39,478 nt of DNA, from NCBI GenBank assembly GCA_034440515.1, contig JAWXCF010000037.1, forward strand, positions 1-39,478, read 5' to 3'. The notes under the pieces are model-generated. The model made no database searches, was not told where the DNA came from, and saw only the letters and a list, made by a program, of their open reading frames with translations. Positions 23,895 to 32,990 of this stretch are shown here, piece by piece. The number at the start of each line of letters is the position of its first letter. The stretch's first letter is position 1. Source of the DNA: JAWXCF01 sp034440515. GTDB lineage: Bacteria > Bacteroidota > Bacteroidia > CAILMK01. Position numbers and translations under genes: made by a program.

Positions 23895-26513
23895 ATGCCC
23901 CGTGGTAATCAGCTTATACTTTTAATCATTTTACTAATAATAATAGGGGTTTTGGGTGCTTTTTTATTCACAAAAGAAAGCTCGCATAACTATGCTGACA
24001 CTTATCAAGCAATACCAGAAAATGTACTTGCAGCTGGTAAAATTTCAGATCAAAAACTTCGCTCTAATTTCTTATTTACAAATGTATTAACTAAGAAACT
24101 TTTGCGAAGTAATGAGTATAAAAAAAACCTAAGTGTTTTTGAAAAGCTGGTAAAACAAATAGGTGAAATTCAAACAGATACAGCAGAATTTAGAAAATAC
24201 CCAAATATAATAGGTTTTAATTTAGAATCTGGTTCCACAGTTAAACCTTTTGCTATTTTTCATATTGGAGATGATATATCTGAAAGCGACGCCAAAAAAT
24301 ATTTAAAGCAATGGTATCCTAATTCACACTTAGCTATTCATAATTACAGAGGGGTAAGAGTATTTGATATTTTAGATGAAAGCAATAGATCAATATCGAG
24401 TATTTCATTAGCAAACAATTTACTAAAAATTAGCACTTCTAGCTTAACAGTTGAGGAAATGGAAGATGCTTATTTAAACAGTCTTACGTATCAATCTGAT
24501 GCAATACTAGAATTTGAACGACTAGATAATGCGTTGATTATTAATTATTCAATTATTAATCAGGTGTTTAGAAGTTCTACTTCTAAATATTTACCCGATT
24601 TAATGCCTACCATATTGTTGAAAGCTATAACAGTAGTAAATGCTACTAGTCCAGCAAATAATATTCAGCAACTTTCAGGTAAGGTTTTTGATTCTACTGG
24701 TAAGCTGTTAATGATAGATGCAAAGGCAAGTCTAAAATATCCGAAAGAATTGGATAGTTTAATTCCCGATAATTATTTGCTAACTAAGAAACTAAGCTAT
24801 GATTATGATGCAAGCAATAAAACTAGTGAAATAAAACTCAATCTAGATTCTCTTAAAATTCTAGCAAGTGAAATTGGCGTTGGATATGATAGTTTAAAAA
24901 CTATGTTAGGCTCAGGATTTGTTGAACTGTACAATGTTATGCGTCAAGATTCTCAAAATATTGCTAAAGTTAAGTTGGTTGACGTAAGGACAGCAGCTAA
25001 TGCTGATTATTTAGAGCGAAGAATTAAGTCTTTCAGGCATTTAAGCGATACTACAAAAGGAATGCATTCACATATTGATTTAGCTGGAAATATATGGGGA
25101 ATAGATGCTTCTTTTATTAAAGCAAAAGGAAGATGCTTGCTGTTCGCAAGTTCTGTAAATGAGTATCAGATTTTTGATGACAAAGCAAGCTCTGTAGCTG
25201 CTTTAAATAAAAATAAGTTAAACGCTGTAATAGAAGAAAATGTAATAACTGGTGGAGCATTTAAAGCTGAATGGGCACAAATGTTTACAAACGACATAGT
25301 TAATCGTGCTTGGATTGAAAGCTTGCTTGAATTGGTACCCAAAGTCAGTATATCATTAAAGTTAAATGGAGATACAGTTGTTAATACTATTATAATTAAT
25401 TCTAATAATAGCTTTCTTAATCAGCCGAATAGTGATTTAAAATGGTCTATTGCAACTGCTGATAGAATTATACTTAGTCCTCAAGTAGTACAAACTAAGC
25501 TAGATGAAAACTGGTTTGTGTTATGGCAAACTGAAGATTTAAACCTACATTGTGTAAACAGCCTAGGTGAGCAATTATGGATGGTAAAAACTGATGCACC
25601 CATATTAGGTAAGGTATATGGAATTAAACTTGATAATTCCGAAGAAATGTCAGTACTATTCTCGACTAAGTCATCGGTTTATTTACTAAATCAAAGTGGG
25701 CAGAATCAAAATAATTTCCCAATAATTTTGTCACAAGAAACTAAAGCAGGGTTGACATTAATAAATGATGGGAATAATAAAATATTTTACTTGCCTGTAC
25801 TAGGTGGCAGAATTTATGCCTACTATCCATCGGGGAAACCACTAGCCCCTTGGAGTTTCATAAATATTAATGGCGAAGTAATCTATCCATTACAAGTATG
25901 GAGTCAAAAAAATATTTGGTATGTTAGCGCAATCACAGAAAAAGGCCTTTTTTACACTTGGAATGCCTATGGTAAAAGCAAAGATGCGGTCATAAAAATG
26001 AATGTAAAGCTAAGTGGGGCACCAGCTTGGGATTTGAAAGATTCAATTAAGCACTGCTTCATATTAGATAGTAGTGGTAAAATATTTACTATTAATATTC
26101 TTAATAATTCTTTTACGCAGATACCTACCAACCAGCTATATAAAAATGCCAGCATAACTATAGCTGATGGTAATGATGATAAAGTGAATGAATTAGTAAT
26201 TGCCCAATCAATTAATATAGTTGGTCTTGACTTAGCCGGGAAGCAAAAGTGGAATTTGGTAAGTTCTGAACCCTTAAAATACCAGCCTCAAAATATTCAT
26301 ATTGGTTCATCTTCATTATTGGGTTATACTTTGACTGGGCAAAGCAAAATATATTTATTTCAAAAAAATTTAAAGCCTTTTGCCAATTTCCCTAAAGATG
26401 GTAATACACAATTTGATGTGGCTATAGATGAAGTAAATAATACGATCCATATAATTACCGGAACTAACAATGGTTATATCAAAGCTTATCATTTATTTTT
26501 GAATACAAACTAA
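23895..26513 (+). CDS. membrane-anchored protein with probable C-terminal beta-propeller
   Basis: I do not recognise a named family for this 872-aa protein. It has an uncleaved N-terminal membrane segment (about 7-25), so most of it should be extracytoplasmic. Residues about 35-500 alternate helices and strands and begin with a YQAIPENVLAAGK segment of the kind seen in DUF3352-like proteins of Bacteroidota. From about 520 on, short repeats of the type WFVLWQTEDLNLHCVNSLGE and GRIYAYYPSGKPL look like blades of a PQQ/WD-like propeller. It is divergent from the M32 gene and 22 nt upstream of the DUF5723 gene, suggesting an envelope pair. ATG start at 23895. Confidence 0.65.
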   Translation: MPRGNQLILLIILLIIIGVLGAFLFTKESSHNYADTYQAIPENVLAAGKISDQKLRSNFLFTNVLTKKLLRSNEYKKNLSVFEKLVKQIGEIQTDTAEFRKYPNIIGFNLESGSTVKPFAIFHIGDDISESDAKKYLKQWYPNSHLAIHNYRGVRVFDILDESNRSISSISLANNLLKISTSSLTVEEMEDAYLNSLTYQSDAILEFERLDNALIINYSIINQVFRSSTSKYLPDLMPTILLKAITVVNATSPANNIQQLSGKVFDSTGKLLMIDAKASLKYPKELDSLIPDNYLLTKKLSYDYDASNKTSEIKLNLDSLKILASEIGVGYDSLKTMLGSGFVELYNVMRQDSQNIAKVKLVDVRTAANADYLERRIKSFRHLSDTTKGMHSHIDLAGNIWGIDASFIKAKGRCLLFASSVNEYQIFDDKASSVAALNKNKLNAVIEENVITGGAFKAEWAQMFTNDIVNRAWIESLLELVPKVSISLKLNGDTVVNTIIINSNNSFLNQPNSDLKWSIATADRIILSPQVVQTKLDENWFVLWQTEDLNLHCVNSLGEQLWMVKTDAPILGKVYGIKLDNSEEMSVLFSTKSSVYLLNQSGQNQNNFPIILSQETKAGLTLINDGNNKIFYLPVLGGRIYAYYPSGKPLAPWSFININGEVIYPLQVWSQKNIWYVSAITEKGLFYTWNAYGKSKDAVIKMNVKLSGAPAWDLKDSIKHCFILDSSGKIFTINILNNSFTQIPTNQLYKNASITIADGNDDKVNELVIAQSINIVGLDLAGKQKWNLVSSEPLKYQPQNIHIGSSSLLGYTLTGQSKIYLFQKNLKPFANFPKDGNTQFDVAIDEVNNTIHIITGTNNGYIKAYHLFLNTN

Positions 26514-26535
26514 GAATATATTTTAAAGTAAGCCT

Positions 26536-27942
26536 ATGAAACGACTATTTACATTAGCTGTTTTGCTGATAATATCACATAAACTATTGGCACAACACGA
26601 ATCTACAGCCTTTACGGTTACTGGATCAGGTCTAGCTTCTACTTTGTCTAACGATTACCAATGTATAGGTATTAACCCAGCTAATCTCGGAGTTAAATCG
26701 GGAAAGCGCCTAAATCTCGGTTTTGCTGAGACAAGCGTAGGTATTTTTAGTAATGCACTGAATAAAGAAGATTTACGTGACATTTTCAATACTTATACTT
26801 CAAATAATTCAACAGCAAATAATTTCTCAAGTGAAGATAAAAAACGACTAGCAAAATCTTTTGCTGATAAAGGTATTTCAGCTAATATTGACTTTACTTG
26901 GATAGGTGTTTCATTGAAGATTCCTAAAGTCGGTGGATTTGCATTTAGTGTGAGAGAGCACATTACTTCCAAAATGGTCTTAAATGCAAATTTCTCTGAT
27001 ATTATATTTAACGGATATAAAGCTACATATTTTGATACAACATTTGTAATAAATGGTGACACAACTGGCTTCAGTAACAATCCTGAATTAATAAGTAAAA
27101 TTACAGAGGGAAGTAAAGTGCAATTATCGTGGGTTCGGGAGTATAATTTAGGATTTGGTAGAACATTCATAAATAATGATAATTTTAAATTGTCTTTAGG
27201 TACAAGTGTAAAATATTTGAATGGAGTGGCTGTAGTAGATGTAAGTTCAAAAGACGGAGAACTTAATGCGTATTCTGGTATTTCTAATTCATTCCTTCCT
27301 GGCTTATCTCAAATTCAAGGTAAGTTTACTAATTCAACTAGCATATCAAATGCTGTAGGTCAAGGTTTTGGATTAGATTTAGGCGCCAATATTAAAATGA
27401 AAAACCTAACATTTGCAGCATCAATTAATAATGTTGGCTATATTACCTATATAGGCGAATTATTTAAATTGAATGATGCGAAACTTGACAGCATTAAAAA
27501 TAATGGTATTAATAATTATCTCGCTGAATCAAACTCTGAATTTGGTACCGGAGAAGATTTTTTTGATAAGACATTGGTATCTAAACAAAGTTTTACATTG
27601 CCAGTCAACTTTAGAGGAGGAGTATTAGTTGAAATAACTAAAAGATTACACGTTGGTGCAGATGTATATGTTCCTCTTAATCAAGCCCCTGGTAAGTATG
27701 CCAATACCTATGCAAGTGTTGGTGTACAGGGCAGAGTTAGTGCTGTGAAACTTAGTACTGGTTTAGGTATAGGTACGGGTTTAAAGTTAGTAGTTCCTCT
27801 TGGAATAGTTTTCGCACCAAGCAAAGGGGTATATGAAATAGGATTTGCATCTAGAGATTTGTTCACATTCTTTACAGATAAAAATCCAAACTTATCTGGT
27901 TCGTTTGGCTTCTTAAGATTCGGTTTGTTTAATTTGGATTAG
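26536..27942 (+). CDS. DUF5723 family outer-membrane protein
   Basis: A 468-aa protein with a signal peptide (about 1-19, ending LLAQ) and a mature part made of alternating amphipathic strands. The early GSGLASTLSNDYQCIGINPANLG segment and the late LSGSFGFLRFGLFNLD end fit the DUF5723 family, which resembles PorV/FadL-like barrels that start with a conserved Asn-Pro-Ala motif. Function is unknown for the family. It follows the membrane-anchored propeller protein by 22 nt and is probably co-transcribed with it. Confidence 0.75.
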   Translation: MKRLFTLAVLLIISHKLLAQHESTAFTVTGSGLASTLSNDYQCIGINPANLGVKSGKRLNLGFAETSVGIFSNALNKEDLRDIFNTYTSNNSTANNFSSEDKKRLAKSFADKGISANIDFTWIGVSLKIPKVGGFAFSVREHITSKMVLNANFSDIIFNGYKATYFDTTFVINGDTTGFSNNPELISKITEGSKVQLSWVREYNLGFGRTFINNDNFKLSLGTSVKYLNGVAVVDVSSKDGELNAYSGISNSFLPGLSQIQGKFTNSTSISNAVGQGFGLDLGANIKMKNLTFAASINNVGYITYIGELFKLNDAKLDSIKNNGINNYLAESNSEFGTGEDFFDKTLVSKQSFTLPVNFRGGVLVEITKRLHVGADVYVPLNQAPGKYANTYASVGVQGRVSAVKLSTGLGIGTGLKLVVPLGIVFAPSKGVYEIGFASRDLFTFFTDKNPNLSGSFGFLRFGLFNLD

Positions 27943-27962
27943 GTAACTAAGTTGTTTCTTTG
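27933..27962 (+). promoter_or_regulatory. candidate promoter of the dapD-glycan operon
   Basis: TTTG (27933-27936) is followed after 18 nt by TTTCTTTG (27955-27962), a 7/8 match to TAnnTTTG. The ATG of dapD starts 9 nt later, giving a very short leader. The -33 box lies in the last codons of the DUF5723 gene. It would be the only evident promoter before the long polysaccharide operon. Confidence 0.4.
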
Positions 27963-27971
27963 CCCACAATT

Positions 27972-28787
27972 ATGGATAACCGAATAGAGAAAATAGAGGC
28001 TGCCTGGGCAGACAGAAGTTTACTAAATGACGAAAACGTAAAGACCGCAATACATAGCATTATTGAAGATTTAAATATTGGTAAAATTAGAGTTGCCGAA
28101 AGAAATGGATCAGAATGGCACATTAATGAGAGCCTAAAAAAAGCAATTATCTTGTTTTTCCCAATATCAGAAATGCGGGTAATTGAAAATAATCCGTTTG
28201 AATATCACGACAAAATTCAGTTAAAAACTGATTTCAAAGCTCAAAAAGTAAGAATTGTACCAGGTGCAATAGTAAGATATGGAAGCTATTTAGCGCCAGG
28301 TGTTATTATGATGCCAAGTTTTGTGAACATAGGTGCCTATGTTGGGGAAGGAACTATGATAGATACTTGGGCTACTGTTGGCAGCTGTGCTCAAATAGGT
28401 AAGAATGTCCATTTATCTGGAGGTGTAGGTATTGGCGGAGTATTAGAACCCGTTCAGGCTGCACCAGTTATAATTGAAGACAATTGTTTCCTAGGAAGTA
28501 GAGCTATAGTTGTAGAGGGTGTACATCTGCAACAAGGTACAGTATTAGGAGCCAATGTGGTAATAACAGCAAGTACCAAAATAATAGATGTAACTGATGC
28601 TGAACCCAAAGAATATAAGGGATTTGTACCTGAAAATTCTGTTGTTATACCTGGCAGCATTCCCAAATTGTTTAATAGTGGGACTTACCAAGTACCTTGC
28701 GCTTTAATAATTGGAAAAAGAAGTGCAAGTACGGATACAAAGACTAGCCTTAATAATGCATTACGTGAATATGATGTAGCCGTTTAG
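27972..28787 (+). CDS. dapD: 2,3,4,5-tetrahydropyridine-2,6-dicarboxylate N-succinyltransferase
   Basis: Succinyl-CoA-dependent step of the lysine/meso-diaminopimelate pathway, in the cytoplasm. I start it at ATG 27972 (271 aa, the usual length) rather than at the TTG 12 nt upstream. The N-terminal helical domain is followed by a left-handed parallel beta-helix with hexapeptide repeats (about 98-205: GSYLAPGVIMMPSFVNIGAYVGEG, GSCAQIGKNVHLSGG). GGVLEPVQAAPVIIEDNCFLGS is strongly conserved in DapD. The GT9 gene starts 4 nt after its stop, so this core gene heads the surface-glycan operon. Confidence 0.95.
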   Translation: MDNRIEKIEAAWADRSLLNDENVKTAIHSIIEDLNIGKIRVAERNGSEWHINESLKKAIILFFPISEMRVIENNPFEYHDKIQLKTDFKAQKVRIVPGAIVRYGSYLAPGVIMMPSFVNIGAYVGEGTMIDTWATVGSCAQIGKNVHLSGGVGIGGVLEPVQAAPVIIEDNCFLGSRAIVVEGVHLQQGTVLGANVVITASTKIIDVTDAEPKEYKGFVPENSVVIPGSIPKLFNSGTYQVPCALIIGKRSASTDTKTSLNNALREYDVAV

Positions 28788-28791
28788 GCTT

Positions 28792-29802
28792 ATGAAAATA
28801 TTGATTATTCAAACATCATTTTTGGGTGATGTAATTTTAGCTACTGGTTTGGTAGAGTTTTTATTTGCCTCGGTGCCAAATGTTGAAATTCATTTTTTAG
28901 TAAGGCGAGGCAACGAGTTTGTATTGAGCAACAACCCTAAGATATACAAAGTATGGATTTGGGATAAAAAGCAAGGAAAATACAAGTCCTTGTTTAAATT
29001 AATCAATTCTTTCAGAAATATTAAGTTCGATGCCATCCTGAATTTGCATCGGTTTTTTAACACCGGCTTACTAGCCACATTGTCAAGGTCAAATAAAGTA
29101 TATGGTTTTGATAAAAACCCTTTTAGCTTACTTTATTCTGCATCAGTTAGACATAATCTTACTGAAAAAATTGGAGAAACATATCAGCACGAAGTAGAAA
29201 GAAACCTAGCTGTTGCCAAATTATTAGTTGATACAGAGAATGCTTTTTTGCCTAAAATTTACCCGTCTGTTCAAGACTATAAACTAATTAAGCAATATCA
29301 AGCAAAGTCGTATTTATGTATTGCCCCTTCTTCTATTTGGAATACCAAACGTTGGCCAGTTGAGAAATTTGTCAATCTAATAAATAAAATTCCATTACAT
29401 ATAACTATTTATTTATTAGGTAGTAACGATGATTATTTATTATGCGATTCAATTAAAAATGATTCAGTTCATAAAGGCATTATAAATCTAAGTGGTAAGC
29501 TATCTATTATGCAAAGCGCGGCATTGATAAGTGGCAGTACAGCTACTATAGCAAATGATAGTGCACCTACCCACTTAGCAAGTGCTATGCAGGCACCCAT
29601 TCTAACCTTATTTTGCTCAACTATTCCAGAGTTTGGTTTTGGTCCTTTAGGTGTAAAATCAAAAGTTCTACAAACTAAACTTGATTTAGATTGCCGACCT
29701 TGTGGATTACACGGTCGTATTGAATGCCCACGGGGACATTTTAAATGCAGTGAGATAGACACAACAGAGATAATAGAATGGTTAAGTTTGCCAAATTATT
29801 GA
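28792..29802 (+). CDS. glycosyltransferase family 9 protein (heptosyltransferase-like)
   Basis: A 336-aa cytoplasmic GT-B enzyme related to the ADP-heptose:LPS heptosyltransferases. It begins ILIIQTSFLGDVILATGL, the GT9 acceptor-side motif with the conserved Asp13. The donor half has IAPSSIWNTKRWP and later NDSAPTHLASAM, and it ends with CGLHGRIECPRGHFKC, all typical of the family. It is the first sugar-transfer gene of the operon, 4 nt after dapD, and probably adds an inner residue of a lipid-linked or LPS-core glycan. Whether the sugar is heptose cannot be judged. Confidence 0.88.
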   Translation: MKILIIQTSFLGDVILATGLVEFLFASVPNVEIHFLVRRGNEFVLSNNPKIYKVWIWDKKQGKYKSLFKLINSFRNIKFDAILNLHRFFNTGLLATLSRSNKVYGFDKNPFSLLYSASVRHNLTEKIGETYQHEVERNLAVAKLLVDTENAFLPKIYPSVQDYKLIKQYQAKSYLCIAPSSIWNTKRWPVEKFVNLINKIPLHITIYLLGSNDDYLLCDSIKNDSVHKGIINLSGKLSIMQSAALISGSTATIANDSAPTHLASAMQAPILTLFCSTIPEFGFGPLGVKSKVLQTKLDLDCRPCGLHGRIECPRGHFKCSEIDTTEIIEWLSLPNY

Positions 29803-29809
29803 TTTTAGA

Positions 29810-30847
29810 ATGATTGGGTTTCATATTTGGGGGTTTGGGCATATAGGCAAACGTTATGCAGAAATAATAAGTAAAATTCCTGAGGTAAAACTGATGTCAA
29901 TTATTGATATAGACTCTGATTGCCTTAGTAAGGCTAAGTCTCTATATCCAGCTGTTAGCTTATATCAAACAACAAAAGAGTGGCAACAAGATAATGAATT
30001 TGTAAATCATCAACAAATCGGTTGTATATGTGTACCAAATGGTTTACATTTAGACTTAGCAACAGTTGTCAAGCGTTCAGGTTTACACCTATTAATAGAG
30101 AAACCCTTAGATATATTGTACAGCAAGTGTTTAGATTTTATGAACCATTTACAAGATAATGACAAAATGGTTTTTTGTGTATTACAAAATAGATATACTC
30201 CTGTCAGTCAGTTGTTAAAACACGTAGTTTCCAATAATTTATTGGGCAAAATAAATTTTATTCAAGTAAATTGCTTTTGGAATCGTGATGAAAAGTACTA
30301 TCAACAAAGCAATTGGAGGGGCAGCATAGAATTAGACGGTGGACCTCTATTTACCCAGTTTAGCCACTATATAGACAGTCTAGTATATTTATTCGGTGAA
30401 CTAGAGTTTCAGTCTGGCTTCCTCAGAAATTTTAATCACCAATATACAGAAGTGAATGACGATACTGGAATAGTTGTATTTAAAGCAAAAAGTAATATTT
30501 TGGGTACTATAAACTACACAACAAGCGTGTGGGACAAAAATTTAGAGAGTAGCATTACCATAATAGGCGATAAAGGAAGTGTAAAAGCGGGTGGGCAGTA
30601 TATGGAAAATATTGACTATCTTCACTTTTCAGGTCAAGAATTAGCCGATGTTGAGCTTAGAGGTGATAAACCTGAAGTTAATAATTATGGACACTACAAG
30701 GGTAGCGCCGGAAACCATAAATATATATTAGAGCAAATGATACGGGCTGTAAATAGCGAGACATTTGAATTGCCTAATATAGTAGAAGCAGCTGAATCAA
30801 TTAGATTTATAGAAAGCATTTATCAAAATTCACAAATTGATAGCTAA
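29810..30847 (+). CDS. Gfo/Idh/MocA family oxidoreductase
   Basis: A 345-aa NAD(P)-dependent sugar oxidoreductase. The N-terminal Rossmann fold starts with IWGFGHIGKRYAE (GxGxxG at 8-13), and LLIEKPLDI holds the family Glu-Lys-Pro motif. The C-terminal half is the alpha/beta domain with the GGPLFTQFSHYIDSLVYLFG helix, in which the His corresponds to the family's active-site histidine region. It lies 7 nt after the GT9 gene, and its stop TAA shares one base with the next ATG. In glycan operons such enzymes oxidise or epimerise nucleotide sugars; the substrate is not known here. Confidence 0.88.
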   Translation: MIGFHIWGFGHIGKRYAEIISKIPEVKLMSIIDIDSDCLSKAKSLYPAVSLYQTTKEWQQDNEFVNHQQIGCICVPNGLHLDLATVVKRSGLHLLIEKPLDILYSKCLDFMNHLQDNDKMVFCVLQNRYTPVSQLLKHVVSNNLLGKINFIQVNCFWNRDEKYYQQSNWRGSIELDGGPLFTQFSHYIDSLVYLFGELEFQSGFLRNFNHQYTEVNDDTGIVVFKAKSNILGTINYTTSVWDKNLESSITIIGDKGSVKAGGQYMENIDYLHFSGQELADVELRGDKPEVNNYGHYKGSAGNHKYILEQMIRAVNSETFELPNIVEAAESIRFIESIYQNSQIDS

Positions 30848-31719
30848 TGAGAATATTGATAATAGGAGCTAGCGGACTAATCGGTTCTAATGCTAAACAA
30901 CACTTTTTAGAAAAAGGGCATTTAGTATTGGGTACTTATTTTAGTTATCAATCTACTAATGATATTTACCTAAATACATTAAATGATAATTTGCTTCAGA
31001 ATTCAGAAATTGAAGCTTTTAATCCTGAATGGATAATACACACTGGTGCATTGACCCACGTGGACAAATGTGAATTAGAACCCAAATTAAGTCATCAGCA
31101 AACAGTAATAAGCACTGAAAATATTATAAAACTTGCAGATAAATACTCTTGCAAAATTCTATATATAAGTACAGATTATGTATTTGACGGTACAAATGGA
31201 CCCTACTTTGAAAATGATTCTGTAAATCCTATTAATGTATATGGGCAACATAAGCTAGAATCTGAAAATTTAGTCAAGATATACAGCAACAACTTAATAA
31301 TTAGAGTTACAAATGTGTATGGCAATGAAGAGAGAAACAAGAATTTTGTCGCTCGATTAGTTCAAAACATTAATAGTAGCCAACACGCTGAATTAAAACT
31401 TCCGATAGACCAATATGCTACCCCTGTAAATGCGCTAGATGTAGCTAAGGCAATGGAATTGTTAATCAGTCACAGAAAAGCTGGCATTTATAATATCGCC
31501 TCAACTGATTATATGAATCGGGTACAATTAGCAAATGTTGTTTTACAACATTATAACTATTTAGATATTAAAGTTATCTCAACAGATACTAAATCATTAA
31601 AACAAGCAGCTAAGAGACCGCTAAATGGGGGTTTGAAATCACATAAGTTTTTGCAAGAATTTCCAGATTTTACTTTCCACTCAGTGAAGGACTATTTGCT
31701 TAGTATGCAATCTAAATAA
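30847..31719 (+). CDS. RmlD-like NAD(P)-dependent sugar reductase (SDR family)
   Basis: A 290-aa extended short-chain dehydrogenase of the dTDP-4-dehydrorhamnose reductase type. The cofactor loop is GASGLIGSN (7-15), the catalytic region is YISTDYVFDG (106-115), and the Tyr-x3-Lys pair is Y132/K136 in VYGQHKLE. No rmlA, rmlB or rmlC lies nearby, so a rhamnose role is not supported; it may reduce another 4-keto sugar in this glycan. The start codon overlaps the preceding stop by one base. The ABC ATPase begins 6 nt after its stop. Confidence 0.87.
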   Translation: MRILIIGASGLIGSNAKQHFLEKGHLVLGTYFSYQSTNDIYLNTLNDNLLQNSEIEAFNPEWIIHTGALTHVDKCELEPKLSHQQTVISTENIIKLADKYSCKILYISTDYVFDGTNGPYFENDSVNPINVYGQHKLESENLVKIYSNNLIIRVTNVYGNEERNKNFVARLVQNINSSQHAELKLPIDQYATPVNALDVAKAMELLISHRKAGIYNIASTDYMNRVQLANVVLQHYNYLDIKVISTDTKSLKQAAKRPLNGGLKSHKFLQEFPDFTFHSVKDYLLSMQSK

Positions 31720-31725
31720 AAGCTT

Positions 31726-32988
31726 ATGCTAAAACCTGTTATTCAAGTTCTTAATATCAGTAAAGCATATAAATTAAACTCTGTAAACAGTAGTGATAAT
31801 CTTCTGGTAAGGAGTTTGGTAAAGATTGTTGGTGGAATTTTTAAAAGAATGCCAACTAGTTTATTTTATGCTGTAAAAGATTTAAGTTTCGAGGTTTACC
31901 CAGGGGAAGTAATTGGAATAATTGGGGCAAATGGAGCTGGAAAATCGAGTTTACTAAAATTAATTAGTGGTATAACCCACCCAACTCAAGGCGATATAAT
32001 TACTACAGGTAAGGTGGCTACACTACTAGAAGTAGGAACTGGATTTCACGATGAACTTACGGGCAGAGAAAATATTATGATGAATGGCACTCTGATGGGA
32101 ATGTCAATTTTAGAAATAAAAAAACATCTAAATGAAATTATAGAATTTTCTGGAGTAGAAGACTTTATAGACCAGCCTATAAAAAAGTATAGCACAGGAA
32201 TGCGTATGCGATTGGCTTTTTCAATTGCAGCTTATTTAGATGCTGATATATTGTTAATCGATGAGATTTTGGCTGTTGGTGATGCTCATTTTCAGAAAAA
32301 ATGTTTGGCGAAAATGGACGAAATAAAGGGTTTGGGAAAGACTATTTTATTTGTTTCACATAATTTATCAGCTTTAAGAAATCTTTGTACCCGAACTCTC
32401 TTTATACAACAAGGTAAAATAGTGATGAATGGTGATACCAATTTGGTTATTAACGAGTATTTAATAGGGCTTAGCACCCAAAAAACTAGCTTAGCTGGTG
32501 AAGAATTAGAACAGATGCTAGACTATAGTATGGTAGCTAAGTCACCTAGCTTTAAGTTGAATAGGGTAGAAGTAAGTGCAGGTCAAAGCAAAGTAACTCT
32601 GTTAAGCCAAATGCCAGTTTATGTCAAAATCTCAATAACCATATTAGAAACTATTAGAGACCTAAGAATTATAGTTGGATTATTAGATCAAGACAACCAG
32701 TACATAGTTTGTAGTCAAATATCTGATCAAGAATGGTTTGTCGATAATTATAATATATTAAAGTCAGGAGAATATAATTTGCAATGTGAAATTCCTGCAA
32801 ATTTTTTATCAGAGCATCAGTATCAATTGGGTTTAGAAATTATTAACCCTAGTGTAGAACATCTCATTTTAAAGCGTGCCATAAATTTTACAATCAACTT
32901 TAATGGTTACAACAACATTCAAGTAAATAATTATTCTGAAGCTTACATTAGACCTCTCTTAAATTGGCATATTGAGAATCTCAATTAA
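31726..32988 (+). CDS. wzt: ABC transporter ATPase for polysaccharide export, Wzt-type
   Basis: A 420-aa nucleotide-binding subunit of a glycan exporter. Walker A is GANGAGKSS (67-75), signature YSTGM (155-159), Walker B ILLIDE (175-180), switch His212. About 50 extra N-terminal residues before the ATPase core (NLLVRSLVKIVGGIFKRMP) are usual in the teichoic acid/O-antigen subfamily. The C-terminal part (about 250-420) is a beta-rich extension like the Wzt carbohydrate-binding domain, which in O-antigen systems recognises the finished polymer's end. The partner permease lies one gene downstream. This implies glycan polymerised in the cytoplasm and exported on undecaprenyl diphosphate. Confidence 0.9.
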   Translation: MLKPVIQVLNISKAYKLNSVNSSDNLLVRSLVKIVGGIFKRMPTSLFYAVKDLSFEVYPGEVIGIIGANGAGKSSLLKLISGITHPTQGDIITTGKVATLLEVGTGFHDELTGRENIMMNGTLMGMSILEIKKHLNEIIEFSGVEDFIDQPIKKYSTGMRMRLAFSIAAYLDADILLIDEILAVGDAHFQKKCLAKMDEIKGLGKTILFVSHNLSALRNLCTRTLFIQQGKIVMNGDTNLVINEYLIGLSTQKTSLAGEELEQMLDYSMVAKSPSFKLNRVEVSAGQSKVTLLSQMPVYVKISITILETIRDLRIIVGLLDQDNQYIVCSQISDQEWFVDNYNILKSGEYNLQCEIPANFLSEHQYQLGLEIINPSVEHLILKRAINFTINFNGYNNIQVNNYSEAYIRPLLNWHIENLN

Positions 32989-32990
32989 AT

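Noticed and set aside
30847..31719. dTDP-L-rhamnose pathway gene rmlD in the strict sense
   Set aside because: No rmlA, rmlB or rmlC is present nearby, so only the fold-level call is made.
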